64,000 bases of DNA, from NCBI GenBank assembly GCA_016212085.1, contig JACRHL010000005.1, forward strand, positions 1-64,000, written 5' to 3'. Below, one piece after another: positions 8,430 to 18,319 of this stretch. This DNA is from Nitrospirota bacterium. GTDB taxonomy: Bacteria; Nitrospirota; JACRHL01. Every line of letters begins with the position of its first letter. Positions within the stretch are counted from its first letter, which is position 1. The notes under the pieces were generated by a model. It saw nothing but the letters and a program-made list of their open reading frames with translations. It was not told the origin of the DNA and did not search any database. The position numbers were made by a program, and so were the translations under genes.

Positions 8430-8879
8430 ATGAACCGGCTACAGCGTCTTGAAAAATCCCTGATCCCGCAGAACCAGTACGACGCGTTCGCGGTGGGCGA
8501 CACGGTGCGGGTGCACGTGAAGGTGCTCGAGGGTGGCAAGGAGCGCATCCAGGTGTTCGCCGGCGTCGTGATCGCCCGCAGCGGCGAGGCGGCGCGCGAG
8601 TCCTTCACCGTCCGCAAGGTGTCCTACAACATCGGCGTGGAGCGGACCTTCCCCATGCACTCCCCGAAGATCGACAAGGTCGAGCTGGTGCGCCGCGGCC
8701 ACGTGCGCCGGGCCAAGCTCTACTACCTGCGCGACCTGCGTGGCAAGGCCGCCCGCATCTCCGAGAAGGACATGCGTGGCAAGGTGGCCGCCGCCGCCGT
8801 TGCCGAGGCCGTCGCGGCGGTTGCCGCCGCCGAGACCGTCGCCCCGGAGAGCGCGCCGGAGGCCGAGCCCCAGGGCTGA
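8430..8879 (+). CDS. rplS: 50S ribosomal protein L19
   Basis: The 149-residue bL19 lies at the 30S-50S interface. The core [31 protein letters not shown] and [15 protein letters not shown] are highly conserved. GGAGTGGAG precedes the ATG. After the family core (about residue 115) is an Ala/Glu-rich extension of roughly 30 residues ([21 protein letters not shown]) that is longer than in E. coli and probably disordered. Confidence 0.96.
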   Translation: MNRLQRLEKSLIPQNQYDAFAVGDTVRVHVKVLEGGKERIQVFAGVVIARSGEAARESFTVRKVSYNIGVERTFPMHSPKIDKVELVRRGHVRRAKLYYLRDLRGKAARISEKDMRGKVAAAAVAEAVAAVAAAETVAPESAPEAEPQG

Positions 8880-8890
8880 TCGGGCCGCCG

Positions 8891-9541
8891 GTGGACCAGC
8901 CGCCGCTGTGGGAATACGAGGCGCGCGCCCTACAGCGGGGCGCGCGCCACATCGCTGGGATCGATGAGGCCGGGCGCGGTCCGTTGGCCGGCCCGGTGGT
9001 CGCCGCCGCGGTGATCCTCCATCCCGCCGACCCCATCGCCGGGGTCGACGATTCCAAGAAACTCACCGAACGCCGCCGCGAGGCCCTGTTTTCCGAGATC
9101 CAGGCGCGCGCCCTGGCGGTGGGGGTCGGCATCATCGAGCCCGGCGAGATCGACCGCATCAACATCTACCAGGCCACCCTGCGCGCCATGGCGCAGGCGG
9201 TGGCCGCCCTGTCCGCCGCCGGGGAGCACATCCACCCCGACCACCTGCTGATCGACGCCCTCACCCTGCCCGGCATGCCGATCCCCCAGCAAGGCATCAT
9301 CAAGGGCGACGCCAAGAGCGCCAGCATCGCCGCCGCCTCCATCGTCGCCAAGGTCACCCGCGACCGGCTGATGGTTCACTACGACGGCCTCTACCCCGGT
9401 TACGGCTTCGCCGGCCACAAGGGCTACCCCACCCGTGCCCACCGGGACGCGATCCACCGCCTGGGGCCGTGCCCGATCCACCGCAAGACATTCCGTGGCG
9501 TGGCCGATACGATTCGGGATGGGCTGGCTGCCGAGGCGTAA
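8891..9541 (+). CDS. rnhB: Ribonuclease HII
   Basis: The 216-residue enzyme cleaves RNA in RNA-DNA hybrids, including single ribonucleotides in DNA. The catalytic motif GIDEAGRGPLAGPVVAAAV is near residue 20, with the active-site Asp-Glu-Gly signature. The further acidic residues in DDSKKL and HLLIDALTLPG are present. It starts with GTG 11 bases after rplS, and its 3' end overlaps yraN by 23 bases. Confidence 0.95.
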   Translation: MDQPPLWEYEARALQRGARHIAGIDEAGRGPLAGPVVAAAVILHPADPIAGVDDSKKLTERRREALFSEIQARALAVGVGIIEPGEIDRINIYQATLRAMAQAVAALSAAGEHIHPDHLLIDALTLPGMPIPQQGIIKGDAKSASIAAASIVAKVTRDRLMVHYDGLYPGYGFAGHKGYPTRAHRDAIHRLGPCPIHRKTFRGVADTIRDGLAAEA

Positions 9542-9905
9542 TCCCAAGGCGCTGGGGGGTGCCGGCGAGGAGGCCGCCGCGCGCCACCTGGCGGGCCTGG
9601 GGTTCGAGGTCGTGGCGCGCAACTACCGGGGCGCCGGCGGTGAGCTTGATATGATTTGCAGGGATGGCGACACCTTGGTGTTCGTGGAGGTCAAGGCGCG
9701 CGGTTCGGACCGGTTCGGTGGCGCCCCGTGGGCGGTGCCGCCCGCCAAGCGCCGGCAGGTGGCCAAGGTGGCGCGCGCCTACCTGACGGAGCGTGCCCTG
9801 TACGGCAAGGTGCCGTGCCGGTTCGACGTGGTGTTGATCGACGCCGGGCGTACCCCCTTCGGGGTGACCCACATCCCCGGCGCGTTTCAGGCGGATGCGG
9901 ATTGA
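9519..9905 (+). CDS. yraN: UPF0102 nuclease-like protein YraN
   Basis: The protein is 128 residues from the ATG at 9519; the ORF-track start at 9435 is the shadow of rnhB. The restriction-endonuclease-like fold is visible as GEEAAARHLAGLGFEVVARNYRG, GGELDMICRDGDTLVFVEVKAR (the E-D-ExK type motif) and RFDVVLID. The cellular role of YraN is unsettled. Overlap with rnhB is a common arrangement and supports the start. Confidence 0.9.
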   Translation: MGWLPRRNPKALGGAGEEAAARHLAGLGFEVVARNYRGAGGELDMICRDGDTLVFVEVKARGSDRFGGAPWAVPPAKRRQVAKVARAYLTERALYGKVPCRFDVVLIDAGRTPFGVTHIPGAFQADAD

Positions 9906-10170
9906 CGTGTTGATCGGCCTCAACCAGAACGTCGCCGCGGACGGCTACATCTTCCATGTCCAGACGGAGGATGTGCCGGAGCGCGGCGAGCTGGTCACCC
10001 AGGTGTTCCTGGAGGGGCGCGTGCTGCACACCTACAGCCACGCCTATGGCGGCTGGAAGGCGCGGGACGATTGGCGCGACAAGGTCGCGGCCCAGGCCCG
10101 CCGCCAGCACACGGTGATGGTGGCGGCCATTATGCGTGGCCGCCTGACGCCCCGGGCGGGTAACCCGTGA
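9895..10170 (+). CDS. Hypothetical protein (FHVQTED motif)
   Basis: The 91-residue protein starts inside the end of yraN (11-base overlap), suggesting translational coupling. It contains YIFHVQTEDVPERGELVTQVFLEGRVLHTYSHAY. I recall similar stretches in uncharacterised deltaproteobacterial proteins but no function. It is small, soluble and basic at the C-terminus, without a signal peptide or metal motif. It is the last gene of the ffh-yraN run; ctpA follows after 71 bases. Confidence 0.7.
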   Translation: MRIDVLIGLNQNVAADGYIFHVQTEDVPERGELVTQVFLEGRVLHTYSHAYGGWKARDDWRDKVAAQARRQHTVMVAAIMRGRLTPRAGNP

Positions 10171-10241
10171 TACTCTATGTGAACCAAAGGGCCGCGGTCA
10201 CCGGACGGCGGCGCTCATACGTTGTGAGGGCTTAGGGGCTT

Positions 10242-11672
10242 ATGACCAACCGCACGAAACGCTTTGGCGGCGCCACGCTGGGCATCCTGTTCGCCCTGCT
10301 GCTCGGCTGCCTGATCGGCTACACACTGGACGACAAGCCGGTGATGGCCGAGGGCAACGCCACCACCGATCACCTGGCGGTGTTCTCGGAGGTGCTCGCG
10401 CACATCCAGAACAAGTACGTGGAAGAGGTGGACGTCGAGCAGCTCATCGATGGTGCCGTGAACGGCATGATCGCGACCCTCGACCCCCACAGCAGCTACA
10501 TGAAGAAGGAGTCCTACACGGAGCTCAAGGTCGATACCAAGGGCGAATTCGGCGGCCTCGGCATCCAGATCAGCGTGCGCGACCACAAGCTGGTGGTGAT
10601 CTCGCCCATCGAGGACACGCCCGCATTCCGTGAGGGCATCAAGGCCGGTGACCAGATCCTGAAGGTGGACGGCGAGGCCACCCAGGACATGACGGTCACG
10701 GAGGCGGTCGACAAGATGCGCGGCCCCAAGGGGTCCGATGTCACCCTCACCATCGTCCGCGACGGTGAGGACAGCAAGCCGTTCGACGTGGTCATCACCC
10801 GCGACATCATCAAGATCAAGAGCGTGCGCGCCAAGATGATCGAGCCGGGCATCGGCTATCTGCGCGTCACCCAATTCCAGGAGCGCACCGGCATCGAGGC
10901 CAGGGAGAAGCTGGACGAGCTGCGCAAGGAGAGCCTCCAGGGGCTGGTGCTCGACCTGCGCAACAACCCCGGTGGCCTGCTCACCGCCGCCGTGGAGGTG
11001 TCGGAACTGTTTCTCGATGACGGCAAGATGGTGGTCTACATCCAGGGCCGCGACGGCAAGCGCGACGAGTACTACGCCCACTCCGCCGATTCCGGTGGCG
11101 ACTATCCCATCGTGGTGCTGGTGAACAACGGCAGCGCCTCGGCCTCGGAGATCGTTTCCGGCGCCCTGCAGGACCTGGGTCGGGCGGTCATCGTGGGAAC
11201 GGTCACCTTCGGCAAGGGCTCGGTGCAGACCATCCTGCCCCTGTCCGACGAATCGGGGCTGCGCCTCACCACCGCCAAGTACTACACCCCCTCGGGCCGC
11301 TCCATCCAGAACACCGGCATCACGCCGGACATCGTGGTGGAATACAGCCCGGACAAGGATATTTCCAAGGAGCGCAAGCAGGCCCTGACCCGCGAGAAGG
11401 ACCTCGACGGCCACCTGCCCAACCCCGACGCCGGCACCGAACCCGATTCCGAGACCGAGCCCGAAGCGAAACCCGAGCCAAAGCCCAAGCCCGAGACCAA
11501 GTCCGAAGCCCCCACCATTGGCGAGGTGGGCGGCACCGCCGACGAGCCAGCCCTCACCTCGGAGGAAGAGGAATACCTGCGCGACAACCAGTTGCAGGAG
11601 GCGGTGGATCTGCTCAAGGGCTGGCGCATCCTGCAGGGCAAGCAGCCGCTGCTGGTCACCGCCGGAGGGTGA
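10242..11672 (+). CDS. ctpA: Carboxy-terminal processing protease (S41 family)
   Basis: The 476-residue protease has an N-terminal signal/anchor (residues about 10-32), a PDZ domain (GGLGIQISVRDHKLVVISPIEDTPA...) and the S41 catalytic core. The nucleophile lies in NNGSASASEIVSGAL and the catalytic Lys in TFGKGSVQT. The C-terminal region carries an acidic/proline repeat (EPDSETEPEAKPEPKPKPE) before a last helical segment. The family trims C-termini of periplasmic proteins and is often tied to murein hydrolase control. AGGGGC precedes the ATG. Confidence 0.93.
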   Translation: MTNRTKRFGGATLGILFALLLGCLIGYTLDDKPVMAEGNATTDHLAVFSEVLAHIQNKYVEEVDVEQLIDGAVNGMIATLDPHSSYMKKESYTELKVDTKGEFGGLGIQISVRDHKLVVISPIEDTPAFREGIKAGDQILKVDGEATQDMTVTEAVDKMRGPKGSDVTLTIVRDGEDSKPFDVVITRDIIKIKSVRAKMIEPGIGYLRVTQFQERTGIEAREKLDELRKESLQGLVLDLRNNPGGLLTAAVEVSELFLDDGKMVVYIQGRDGKRDEYYAHSADSGGDYPIVVLVNNGSASASEIVSGALQDLGRAVIVGTVTFGKGSVQTILPLSDESGLRLTTAKYYTPSGRSIQNTGITPDIVVEYSPDKDISKERKQALTREKDLDGHLPNPDAGTEPDSETEPEAKPEPKPKPETKSEAPTIGEVGGTADEPALTSEEEEYLRDNQLQEAVDLLKGWRILQGKQPLLVTAGG

Positions 11673-11705
11673 CGGCGGCCCGTCCGGCCTGCCGCCGCGC
11701 CACGG

Positions 11706-12356
11706 ATGGAACGCGGTGACGCCACCACCCTGCTGCTGATCCGCCACGCCCCCGCCGATTCGGGCGGCGGCCTGCGCGGATGGCGCGATGTGCCGCTCAC
11801 GGCGGATGGCCACGCCGTGGCCATCCGCATGGCGGACGCGGCGCGCGGATTGCCGCTGGATTTCATCTACACCAGCCACCTGGCGCGCAGCCGGTCCACG
11901 GCGGCCCCCATGGGCGCCGCGCTGGGCCGCTTTCCGCGTCCGCTTCGGGCGCTGGCGGAGCGCCGCTTCGGGGCGTGGGAGGGGCTGCCCGCCGCCGCGC
12001 TCCCCGCCGCCGACCTGGCACGCCTGTGGTCCGATCCGCGTTTCACGCCACCCGGCGGCGAATCCACCGCCGCCCTTGCCCGGCGCGTCACGCGGGCGGT
12101 GGCGGGCCTGTGCCGCCGCCACCCGGGCGGGACGCTGGCGCTGGTGACCCACGGCGGCCCGATCCGCGCCCTGCTCGGCCACTGGCTTGGGCTGGGGGTG
12201 GGTGCCATGCTGCGGCTGGACGTGGGCTGCGGCCACGCCGTGCTCGCCCAGCGGTTCGCCGACGGCGGCGTGCGCATCGCCGCGGTGGGCCTGCCGCCGG
12301 CGGCATGGGCGGACACGCTCCGTGGCCAGTTTCCCGCCCCGGTCATTCCGCGTTGA
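11706..12356 (+). CDS. Histidine phosphatase family protein (CobC/PGAM-like)
   Basis: The 216-residue protein has the N-terminal phosphohistidine motif as LLIRHAPAD. This is RHA rather than RHG, as in SixA/CobC-like members. Also present are FGAWEG near residue 80, the catalytic ERR/E region, and ALVTHGGPIRALLGHW with the second catalytic His. FGAWEG resembles alpha-ribazole phosphatase (CobC), which would suit a cobalamin-making cell, but no cobalamin gene is adjacent. The exact substrate is undetermined. It lies between ctpA and a DegP-like protease and is probably co-transcribed. Confidence 0.8.
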   Translation: MERGDATTLLLIRHAPADSGGGLRGWRDVPLTADGHAVAIRMADAARGLPLDFIYTSHLARSRSTAAPMGAALGRFPRPLRALAERRFGAWEGLPAAALPAADLARLWSDPRFTPPGGESTAALARRVTRAVAGLCRRHPGGTLALVTHGGPIRALLGHWLGLGVGAMLRLDVGCGHAVLAQRFADGGVRIAAVGLPPAAWADTLRGQFPAPVIPR

Positions 12357-12372
12357 ACCGAAAGGAAGCGTG

Positions 12373-13806
<1,434 letters not shown>

Positions 13807-13979
13807 CCGCCGGTGAGCCCGCGCATGGCCGGCATGGCCCCGGCGCCTTGGCTTACGGGAAAACGGGCTCCGTCAGCGCCTTGCCGTCTGGATTGACAGT
13901 CCCCGGTGCGTTGATTTTTGCTACCATGCCCCGGGGGGCGCCCGGCCGCCGGGCATGCCCAAAAGGGGAGGGAGGGGCC
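13807..13979 (+). other. Intergenic region, 173 bp
   Basis: No ORF or RNA is recognised. TTGACA at 13893 could be a -35 element for the PilZ-like gene, but no good -10 lies at standard spacing (the nearest, TACCAT, is 23 bases away). A short GC palindrome CCGGCCGCCGG precedes the Shine-Dalgarno sequence. Confidence 0.4.
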
Positions 13980-14360
13980 ATGGCGGTGGCAAAACGGATC
14001 CAATCCATCGCGGCGATTCGGTCCATGGGCGACCAGTTGCTGACCGAGTGCTATGTGGTGGGCATCGGCTATTCCGGCCTGTCCGCCATGGCCGAGCACC
14101 CGGTGCCGCCGGGCACGCCGGTGCTGGTGGACATCACCTTCGTCGGCGCCACCGGCGCCGTGGAGGCCGAAAGCGTTGCGGGGCGGGTGCTGCGCTGCCG
14201 CGAGCGGCCCGGCGCCTGCCAGATGGATGTGGCCTTCGTCCAGGCCCTGCACCCGGAGTCGCCGTCGCGGCTGGCGGCGTTCATTCAGCGCGATCTGGGG
14301 CCGGAGCGTCCGGCAGCAGGGCCGCCACGCTATCATGAAGCAGCGGGCGGAAGCGCCTGA
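13980..14360 (+). CDS. PilZ-like domain protein
   Basis: The 126-residue protein starts at the ATG after GGGAGGGAGGGG, a strong Shine-Dalgarno sequence; the ORF-track start 44 codons upstream is not supported. The fold looks like PilZ: GIGYSGLSAMAEHPVPPGTPVLVDITF, SVAGRVLRCRERPGACQMDVAFVQ. The usual N-terminal RxxxR of c-di-GMP-binding PilZ domains is not obvious, so nucleotide binding is uncertain. Its last 80 bases overlap, tail to tail, the convergent serine hydrolase gene. Confidence 0.65.
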   Translation: MAVAKRIQSIAAIRSMGDQLLTECYVVGIGYSGLSAMAEHPVPPGTPVLVDITFVGATGAVEAESVAGRVLRCRERPGACQMDVAFVQALHPESPSRLAAFIQRDLGPERPAAGPPRYHEAAGGSA

Positions 14361-15411
14361 TGGCGTCCGCTCCCTTATCGTCCGGGTGCAGCCGGTTGCT
14401 GAGCAGCACCACCACCCAGCCCCGCTCCAGGTCGATCCACACCGAGGTGCCCGTGTAGCCCAGGTGCCCCACCGCGTGCGGCCCGAAGCGGGTGCCCGCG
14501 CTGGATGCGCCGGACGGCGTGTCGAACCCCATGGCCCAGCTCGATCCGGGCACCGCCCAGCGCGTCAGGAACCGCCGTGCCAGTCCGGGGGCGATCCAGC
14601 CCGAGTCCCCCCGGTATGCGGCCAGCACGGCCCGCGCCCAGCGCCCCACGTCGGCGGCGCTGGCGAACAGCCCCGCGTGGCCGGACACCCCGCCCATCAC
14701 GTAGGCATTGTCGTCGTGCACCACGCCGCGCAGCACCCGGCGGCGCCATGGGCAGTCGAGGGTGGCGGCCAGGGGCGCCGCGCCGAACGTCCCCTCGCGG
14801 TGGTCCGCATTGTAACGGGCGCTGGCCAGGCCCAGGGGGGCGGCCACCCGTTCCCGGAACAGGGGGTCGAGCCCCGTCCCGGTGGCCCGTTCCAGCACCT
14901 CGCCCAGCAGGATGAAGCCCAGGTCGCTGTAGACGCCGCGCGTGCCCGGCGGGGCTTCCAGCGGTTCGGCGCAGATGCGCGCGAGGATGTCGGCGCGTGC
15001 CGCGGCGCCCACACCGTGGACGGCCCGCGCGGCCTCGTGATAGGGGCGCCAGGCGGGCAGGCCGGCGCTATGGGTGAGCAGGTGGCACAGGGTGACGGCG
15101 CGGCGCCAGGCAGGCTCCGGGCCGTTCGCGAAGGCGGGCAGCCACGCCACCAGTGGCGCGTCCCACTTCGCGCCCAGTTCGTCCGCCAGCGCCATGCACA
15201 GGCTGGCGGTGACCATGGGCTTGGTGAGCGAGGCCAGGTCGAACACCGTGTCGTCCGTCATGGGCAGCGCTTCCGGGCGCACCTGGCGCCGGCCGACGGC
15301 CAGGGTCAGCGGCGCGAAACCCGGTGCCCAGGCCCACAGCACCGCACCGGGGAACACCCCCTCGGAAACCCCTGCCGCGAGCACGTGGCGGAGGCTGGTG
15401 GACTGCGCCAT
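14281..15411 (-). CDS. Serine hydrolase, beta-lactamase class C / esterase family
   Basis: The protein is 376 residues from the ATG at 15411; the longer ORF begins with an unlikely TTG at 15450. The SxxK nucleophile is in LASLTKPMVTA, the YxN-like tyrosine in GVYSDLGFI (Tyr-Ser-Asp) and the third motif in HLGYTGT. LLTHSAGLP is also typical. No signal peptide is evident, so a cytoplasmic esterase, transesterase or peptidase is as likely as antibiotic hydrolysis. It converges on the PilZ gene. Confidence 0.82.
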   Translation of the reverse strand: MAQSTSLRHVLAAGVSEGVFPGAVLWAWAPGFAPLTLAVGRRQVRPEALPMTDDTVFDLASLTKPMVTASLCMALADELGAKWDAPLVAWLPAFANGPEPAWRRAVTLCHLLTHSAGLPAWRPYHEAARAVHGVGAAARADILARICAEPLEAPPGTRGVYSDLGFILLGEVLERATGTGLDPLFRERVAAPLGLASARYNADHREGTFGAAPLAATLDCPWRRRVLRGVVHDDNAYVMGGVSGHAGLFASAADVGRWARAVLAAYRGDSGWIAPGLARRFLTRWAVPGSSWAMGFDTPSGASSAGTRFGPHAVGHLGYTGTSVWIDLERGWVVVLLSNRLHPDDKGADAIRRFRPLLHDSVAALLPDAPAPDRAE

Positions 15412-15471
15412 TGTGAGCAGTGGCGCGGGATTGCGGTGGAGGTGACTCAAAATTTGCGGCGCATGGGTTGA

Positions 15472-15501
15472 TTGACCGGATATCCTGCTTTATCGTACTA
15501 T
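15472..15501 (+). promoter_or_regulatory. Predicted promoter of the ferredoxin gene
   Basis: TTGACC (-35) and TACTAT (-10) are separated by 18 bases in an AT-richer gap. The ferredoxin ATG is about 85 bases downstream with GAGAGAAGGGG upstream of it. The -35 is good and the -10 moderate. Confidence 0.4.
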
Positions 15502-15560
15502 CCAACTACACGCTGAAACCAAGCCTTTCATCTCAGACTATAGTCTCTACACCCTCATAA

Positions 15561-15839
<279 letters not shown>

Positions 15840-15863
15840 GCGAGCCGGCCACTGTTCGTACCG

Positions 15864-15900
15864 AAAGGCCCGCCCTTTTCCGGGGCGGGCCTTTCTTGTT
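15864..15900 (+). terminator. Intrinsic terminator after ferredoxin
   Basis: AAAGGCCCGCCC pairs with GGGCGGGCCTTT around a seven-base loop, followed by CTTGTT. It lies 24 bases after the ferredoxin stop codon. Confidence 0.85.
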
Positions 15901-15931
15901 TGATCCGACCGTTGCCACGGGAGAGGGGACG

Positions 15932-16708
15932 ATGCTGCACACGCACCCGCGCCAGATCGTGCTCGACACGGAAACCACGGGGCTGAGCCCCACTGATGGC
16001 CACCGCGTGCTGGAGATCGGCGCCGTGGAGCTGGTCAACCTGCATCCCACGGGAAACCGCTTCCAGGTCTACCTGAACCCGGAGCGGGACATCCCGGACG
16101 ACTCCATCCGCATCCACGGCATCACCAACGAGCGCGTGGCCGGGGAGCCCAAATTCTTCGAGGTGGCCGAGCGCTTCCTGGAATTCATCGCCGACTCCCC
16201 CTTGGTGATCCACAACGCCGCGTTCGACCTGGCGTTCCTGAACCACGAGCTGACCCGGTGCGGCAAGCCGGACCTGTCGGCACACCCGGTGATCGACACC
16301 CTGGCCGAGGCCAGGCGCCGTCACCCGCGCCAGCGCAACAGCCTGGATGCCTTGTGCCGCCGCTACGAGGTGGACAGCGCCCACCGCACCCTGCACGGCG
16401 CGCTGCTGGACGCGGAGATATTGACCGACGTGTACGTGGCCATGCTGGGCGGGCACCAGACCGTGCTGGTCGGCATGGAGGAGCAGTGGGGCGCCGGTGA
16501 CGGCCCGTCGGCCGGGATGGCGGATGGTGCGGCGCCTGATGCGGTGGCGGCGCCCGCGTGCGGCCTGATCCCCGCCGGGGCGACGCTGCCCGCGGGCCGC
16601 CGGCCGTTGCTGGCGGCCACCTCGCCGGAGGAGCTGGAGGCCCATGGCGCGCTGCTCAGGCGCCTGGGTGAGGCGTGCATCTGGCAGGCGGCGCCCGCCG
16701 AGGCCTGA
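15932..16708 (+). CDS. dnaQ: DnaQ-type 3'-5' exonuclease (Pol III epsilon subunit-like)
   Basis: The protein is 258 residues from the ATG at 15932 with GAGAGGGGAC upstream; the ORF-track start at 15641 is a ferredoxin shadow. DEDDh nuclease motifs are ExoI VLDTETTGL (about 10-18), ExoII HNAAFDLAFLN, and ExoIII with HGALLDAEIL. NSLDALCRRYEVD also matches proofreading epsilon subunits. The C-terminal 70 residues are an Ala/Pro-rich linker and tail that could contact the polymerase, as in epsilon. The exact paralogue (true DnaQ versus another exonuclease) is not proven. Confidence 0.88.
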   Translation: MLHTHPRQIVLDTETTGLSPTDGHRVLEIGAVELVNLHPTGNRFQVYLNPERDIPDDSIRIHGITNERVAGEPKFFEVAERFLEFIADSPLVIHNAAFDLAFLNHELTRCGKPDLSAHPVIDTLAEARRRHPRQRNSLDALCRRYEVDSAHRTLHGALLDAEILTDVYVAMLGGHQTVLVGMEEQWGAGDGPSAGMADGAAPDAVAAPACGLIPAGATLPAGRRPLLAATSPEELEAHGALLRRLGEACIWQAAPAEA

Positions 16709-16714
16709 TCCCGA

Positions 16715-17095
16715 TCAGATCCGGTTCTTGAAGTAGATCACCAGGTCGCGCACCGAGATGATGCCGACCACGGTGCCGCGCTCCGTCACCACCAGGTGGC
16801 GGATGCGCTTCTCGCTCATGATCTCGTTGGCGTCGGTGAGGGTCTGGTTGATGTCGATGGTGATGAGCGGGGAGCTCATCACGGTCTTGGCCAGCGTGGC
16901 CTCGGGCTTGAGGCCGGCGGCCACCGCGCGGCGCACGATGTCCGTCTCGCTCAGGATGCCCTGGTATTCCCCGTCCTGCTTGACCAGCACGGCGCCCACC
17001 CGATTCGCCAGCATGGATTCGGCCACCTTGGTCAGGGTGTCGTCGGCCTTTACCCAGCAGATGTCCCGGTTCATCAAGACCGCCAACGGCATCAT
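16715..17095 (-). CDS. CBS-domain pair protein
   Basis: The 126-residue protein is two CBS motifs and nothing else (about 10-65 and 70-126). Characteristic pieces are VGAVLVKQDGEYQGILSETDIVRRAVA and RIRHLVVTERGTVVGIISVRDLV. The start is the first of two adjacent ATGs at 17095, preceded by GGGAGGGC; the ORF-track start is 32 codons too long. Stand-alone CBS pairs usually bind adenine nucleotides. No partner is evident. It converges with dnaQ, leaving six bases between stops. Confidence 0.88.
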   Translation of the reverse strand: MMPLAVLMNRDICWVKADDTLTKVAESMLANRVGAVLVKQDGEYQGILSETDIVRRAVAAGLKPEATLAKTVMSSPLITIDINQTLTDANEIMSEKRIRHLVVTERGTVVGIISVRDLVIYFKNRI

Positions 17096-17195
17096 TGCGT
17101 GCGCCCTCCCGCAAGGAAATGGTGAATGCCCCATCCTACCATCTGTGGCGGAATGCGGCAAATGGGTTCCGCCGGCGGCGCGCGGCCGCAATTCG

Positions 17196-17867
17196 CTAAC
17201 GCGCCAGTCGCCTTAGGGCGAGCGGCATGAGCAGGGCCAGGGCGGCGAACAGGAGCACGTTGCACACGCTCACCACGTGCCGGAAGCGCGCCACCAGCGC
17301 CTCGGGAACCGGCCCGTCGGGGGTGCCGCCGATATCCAGGCCGCCGTTCCAGTAGAGCACCCCCAGTGCCGCCATTGCCAGCGCCGCCAAGGCCAGTGTC
17401 ACAAGGCGTACATCCCGGCGCCGCCACAGGGGCCGGCACACCATCGAGGCCAGCACGCAGAACAGCACGAAACCGATGCCCGCCGCCAGCCAGTTGCCCT
17501 GGCGCACGGCCACCGATGCGTGGTGCGCCACGCCCGGCGGCACCGGTGCCATCAGCACGCCGGGAATCAGGATCAGGCCGACGAAGCCCAGGGCGGCCAC
17601 CGCGCCGCCCTGGCGCAGCGTGGGTGCGCCGCTGGCGTGCAGCACCGGCGTGAGGATGAGGGCCATGGCGGTGGCCAGCGCCACGGAACCGATAACGGTC
17701 CACAGGGCGCGCGCCGCGCCGTGGTCCACCGCGCCGCCCATCTCGAACGCCTCCGCCTGGAACAGCAGGGGCGAGGCCAGGGTGAGGGTGGCGGCGGCGT
17801 AGATCAGCCCGGCCGGAACGCCCGCCGCGACGGCGGCGGCGATCAGGCCGCGAACGGAGGCGGGCAC
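17196..17867 (-). CDS. cbtA: Cobalt transporter subunit CbtA
   Basis: The protein is 223 residues from a GTG at 17867. The ORF-track start at 17966 lies in a frame that is the shadow of cbtB. Several hydrophobic helices are visible, with LLFQAEAFEMGGAVDHGAAR, PVPPGVAHHASVAVRQGNWLAAG and RHVVSVCNVLLFAALALL typical of CbtA. The product is predicted to form a cobalt uptake system with CbtB, four bases upstream. The pair is controlled by a cobalamin riboswitch. Confidence 0.85.
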   Translation of the reverse strand: MPASVRGLIAAAVAAGVPAGLIYAAATLTLASPLLFQAEAFEMGGAVDHGAARALWTVIGSVALATAMALILTPVLHASGAPTLRQGGAVAALGFVGLILIPGVLMAPVPPGVAHHASVAVRQGNWLAAGIGFVLFCVLASMVCRPLWRRRDVRLVTLALAALAMAALGVLYWNGGLDIGGTPDGPVPEALVARFRHVVSVCNVLLFAALALLMPLALRRLAR

Positions 17868-17871
17868 AAGG

Positions 17872-18048
17872 CTAGTGGCAGGGGAAGCCCGCCGCGTGGC
17901 GGATGTCGTGCAGGGCGTCGTGCACCGCCGGATAGGGGGCAAAGCCCACCACGCCCAACAGGGCAAGCCCGAGCAGCGCCGGGATCATGAGCGGCAGCGC
18001 GCGGCGGGCGGCAACGGAGAGGGTGCGGGAAACGGCGGACGGGGTCAT
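17872..18048 (-). CDS. cbtB: Cobalt transporter subunit CbtB
   Basis: The 58-residue protein is too short for the ORF track. It reads MTPSAVSRTL..., has one membrane helix (LMIPALLGLALLGVVGFAPY) and ends in the hallmark metal-binding tail HDALHDIRHAAGFPCH. This C-terminal His/Asp/Cys cluster defines CbtB. GAGGAAC precedes the ATG. The riboswitch lies directly upstream and cbtA directly downstream. In this family the tail is thought to bind cobalt at the membrane surface. Confidence 0.92.
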   Translation of the reverse strand: MTPSAVSRTLSVAARRALPLMIPALLGLALLGVVGFAPYPAVHDALHDIRHAAGFPCH

Positions 18049-18071
18049 GGGTTCCTCCTCGGGACGGACGA

Positions 18072-18258
18072 TGGTCGCACCGCGGCAGGTCTCCTGGCTC
18101 GCGCGTCATCACCCCCGGACGGCCTTCCCAGGCCATGGGGCCCAGTGGCGCGCGGGGTCCGGGGATTCGGCGCTTACAGTGGCGGGACCGCACCGGACTC
18201 GCACCGGTTTCCCTCTTCGGCCGGGAAAGCTCCCGGCACCGCGAGGGGTGGATTAAAC
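18072..18258 (-). promoter_or_regulatory. Cobalamin (B12) riboswitch upstream of cbtBA
   Basis: On the minus strand the region contains the conserved core GCGAGTCCGGTGCGGTCCCG followed by CCACTGTAA, and downstream the B12 box AGCCAGGAGACCTGCC (plus 18084-18099), about 35 bases before the cbtB ATG. These are the diagnostic parts of the cobalamin riboswitch. Binding of adenosylcobalamin would lower expression of the cobalt transporter. The end nearest cbtB could mask its ribosome binding site; I see no separate terminator. Confidence 0.95.
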
Positions 18259-18319
18259 ACCAATCGCGGGTAAGGGTCAACGGGAATCGCCGCCGGCCGT
18301 AACCGGGGCGCGGGGCCGC

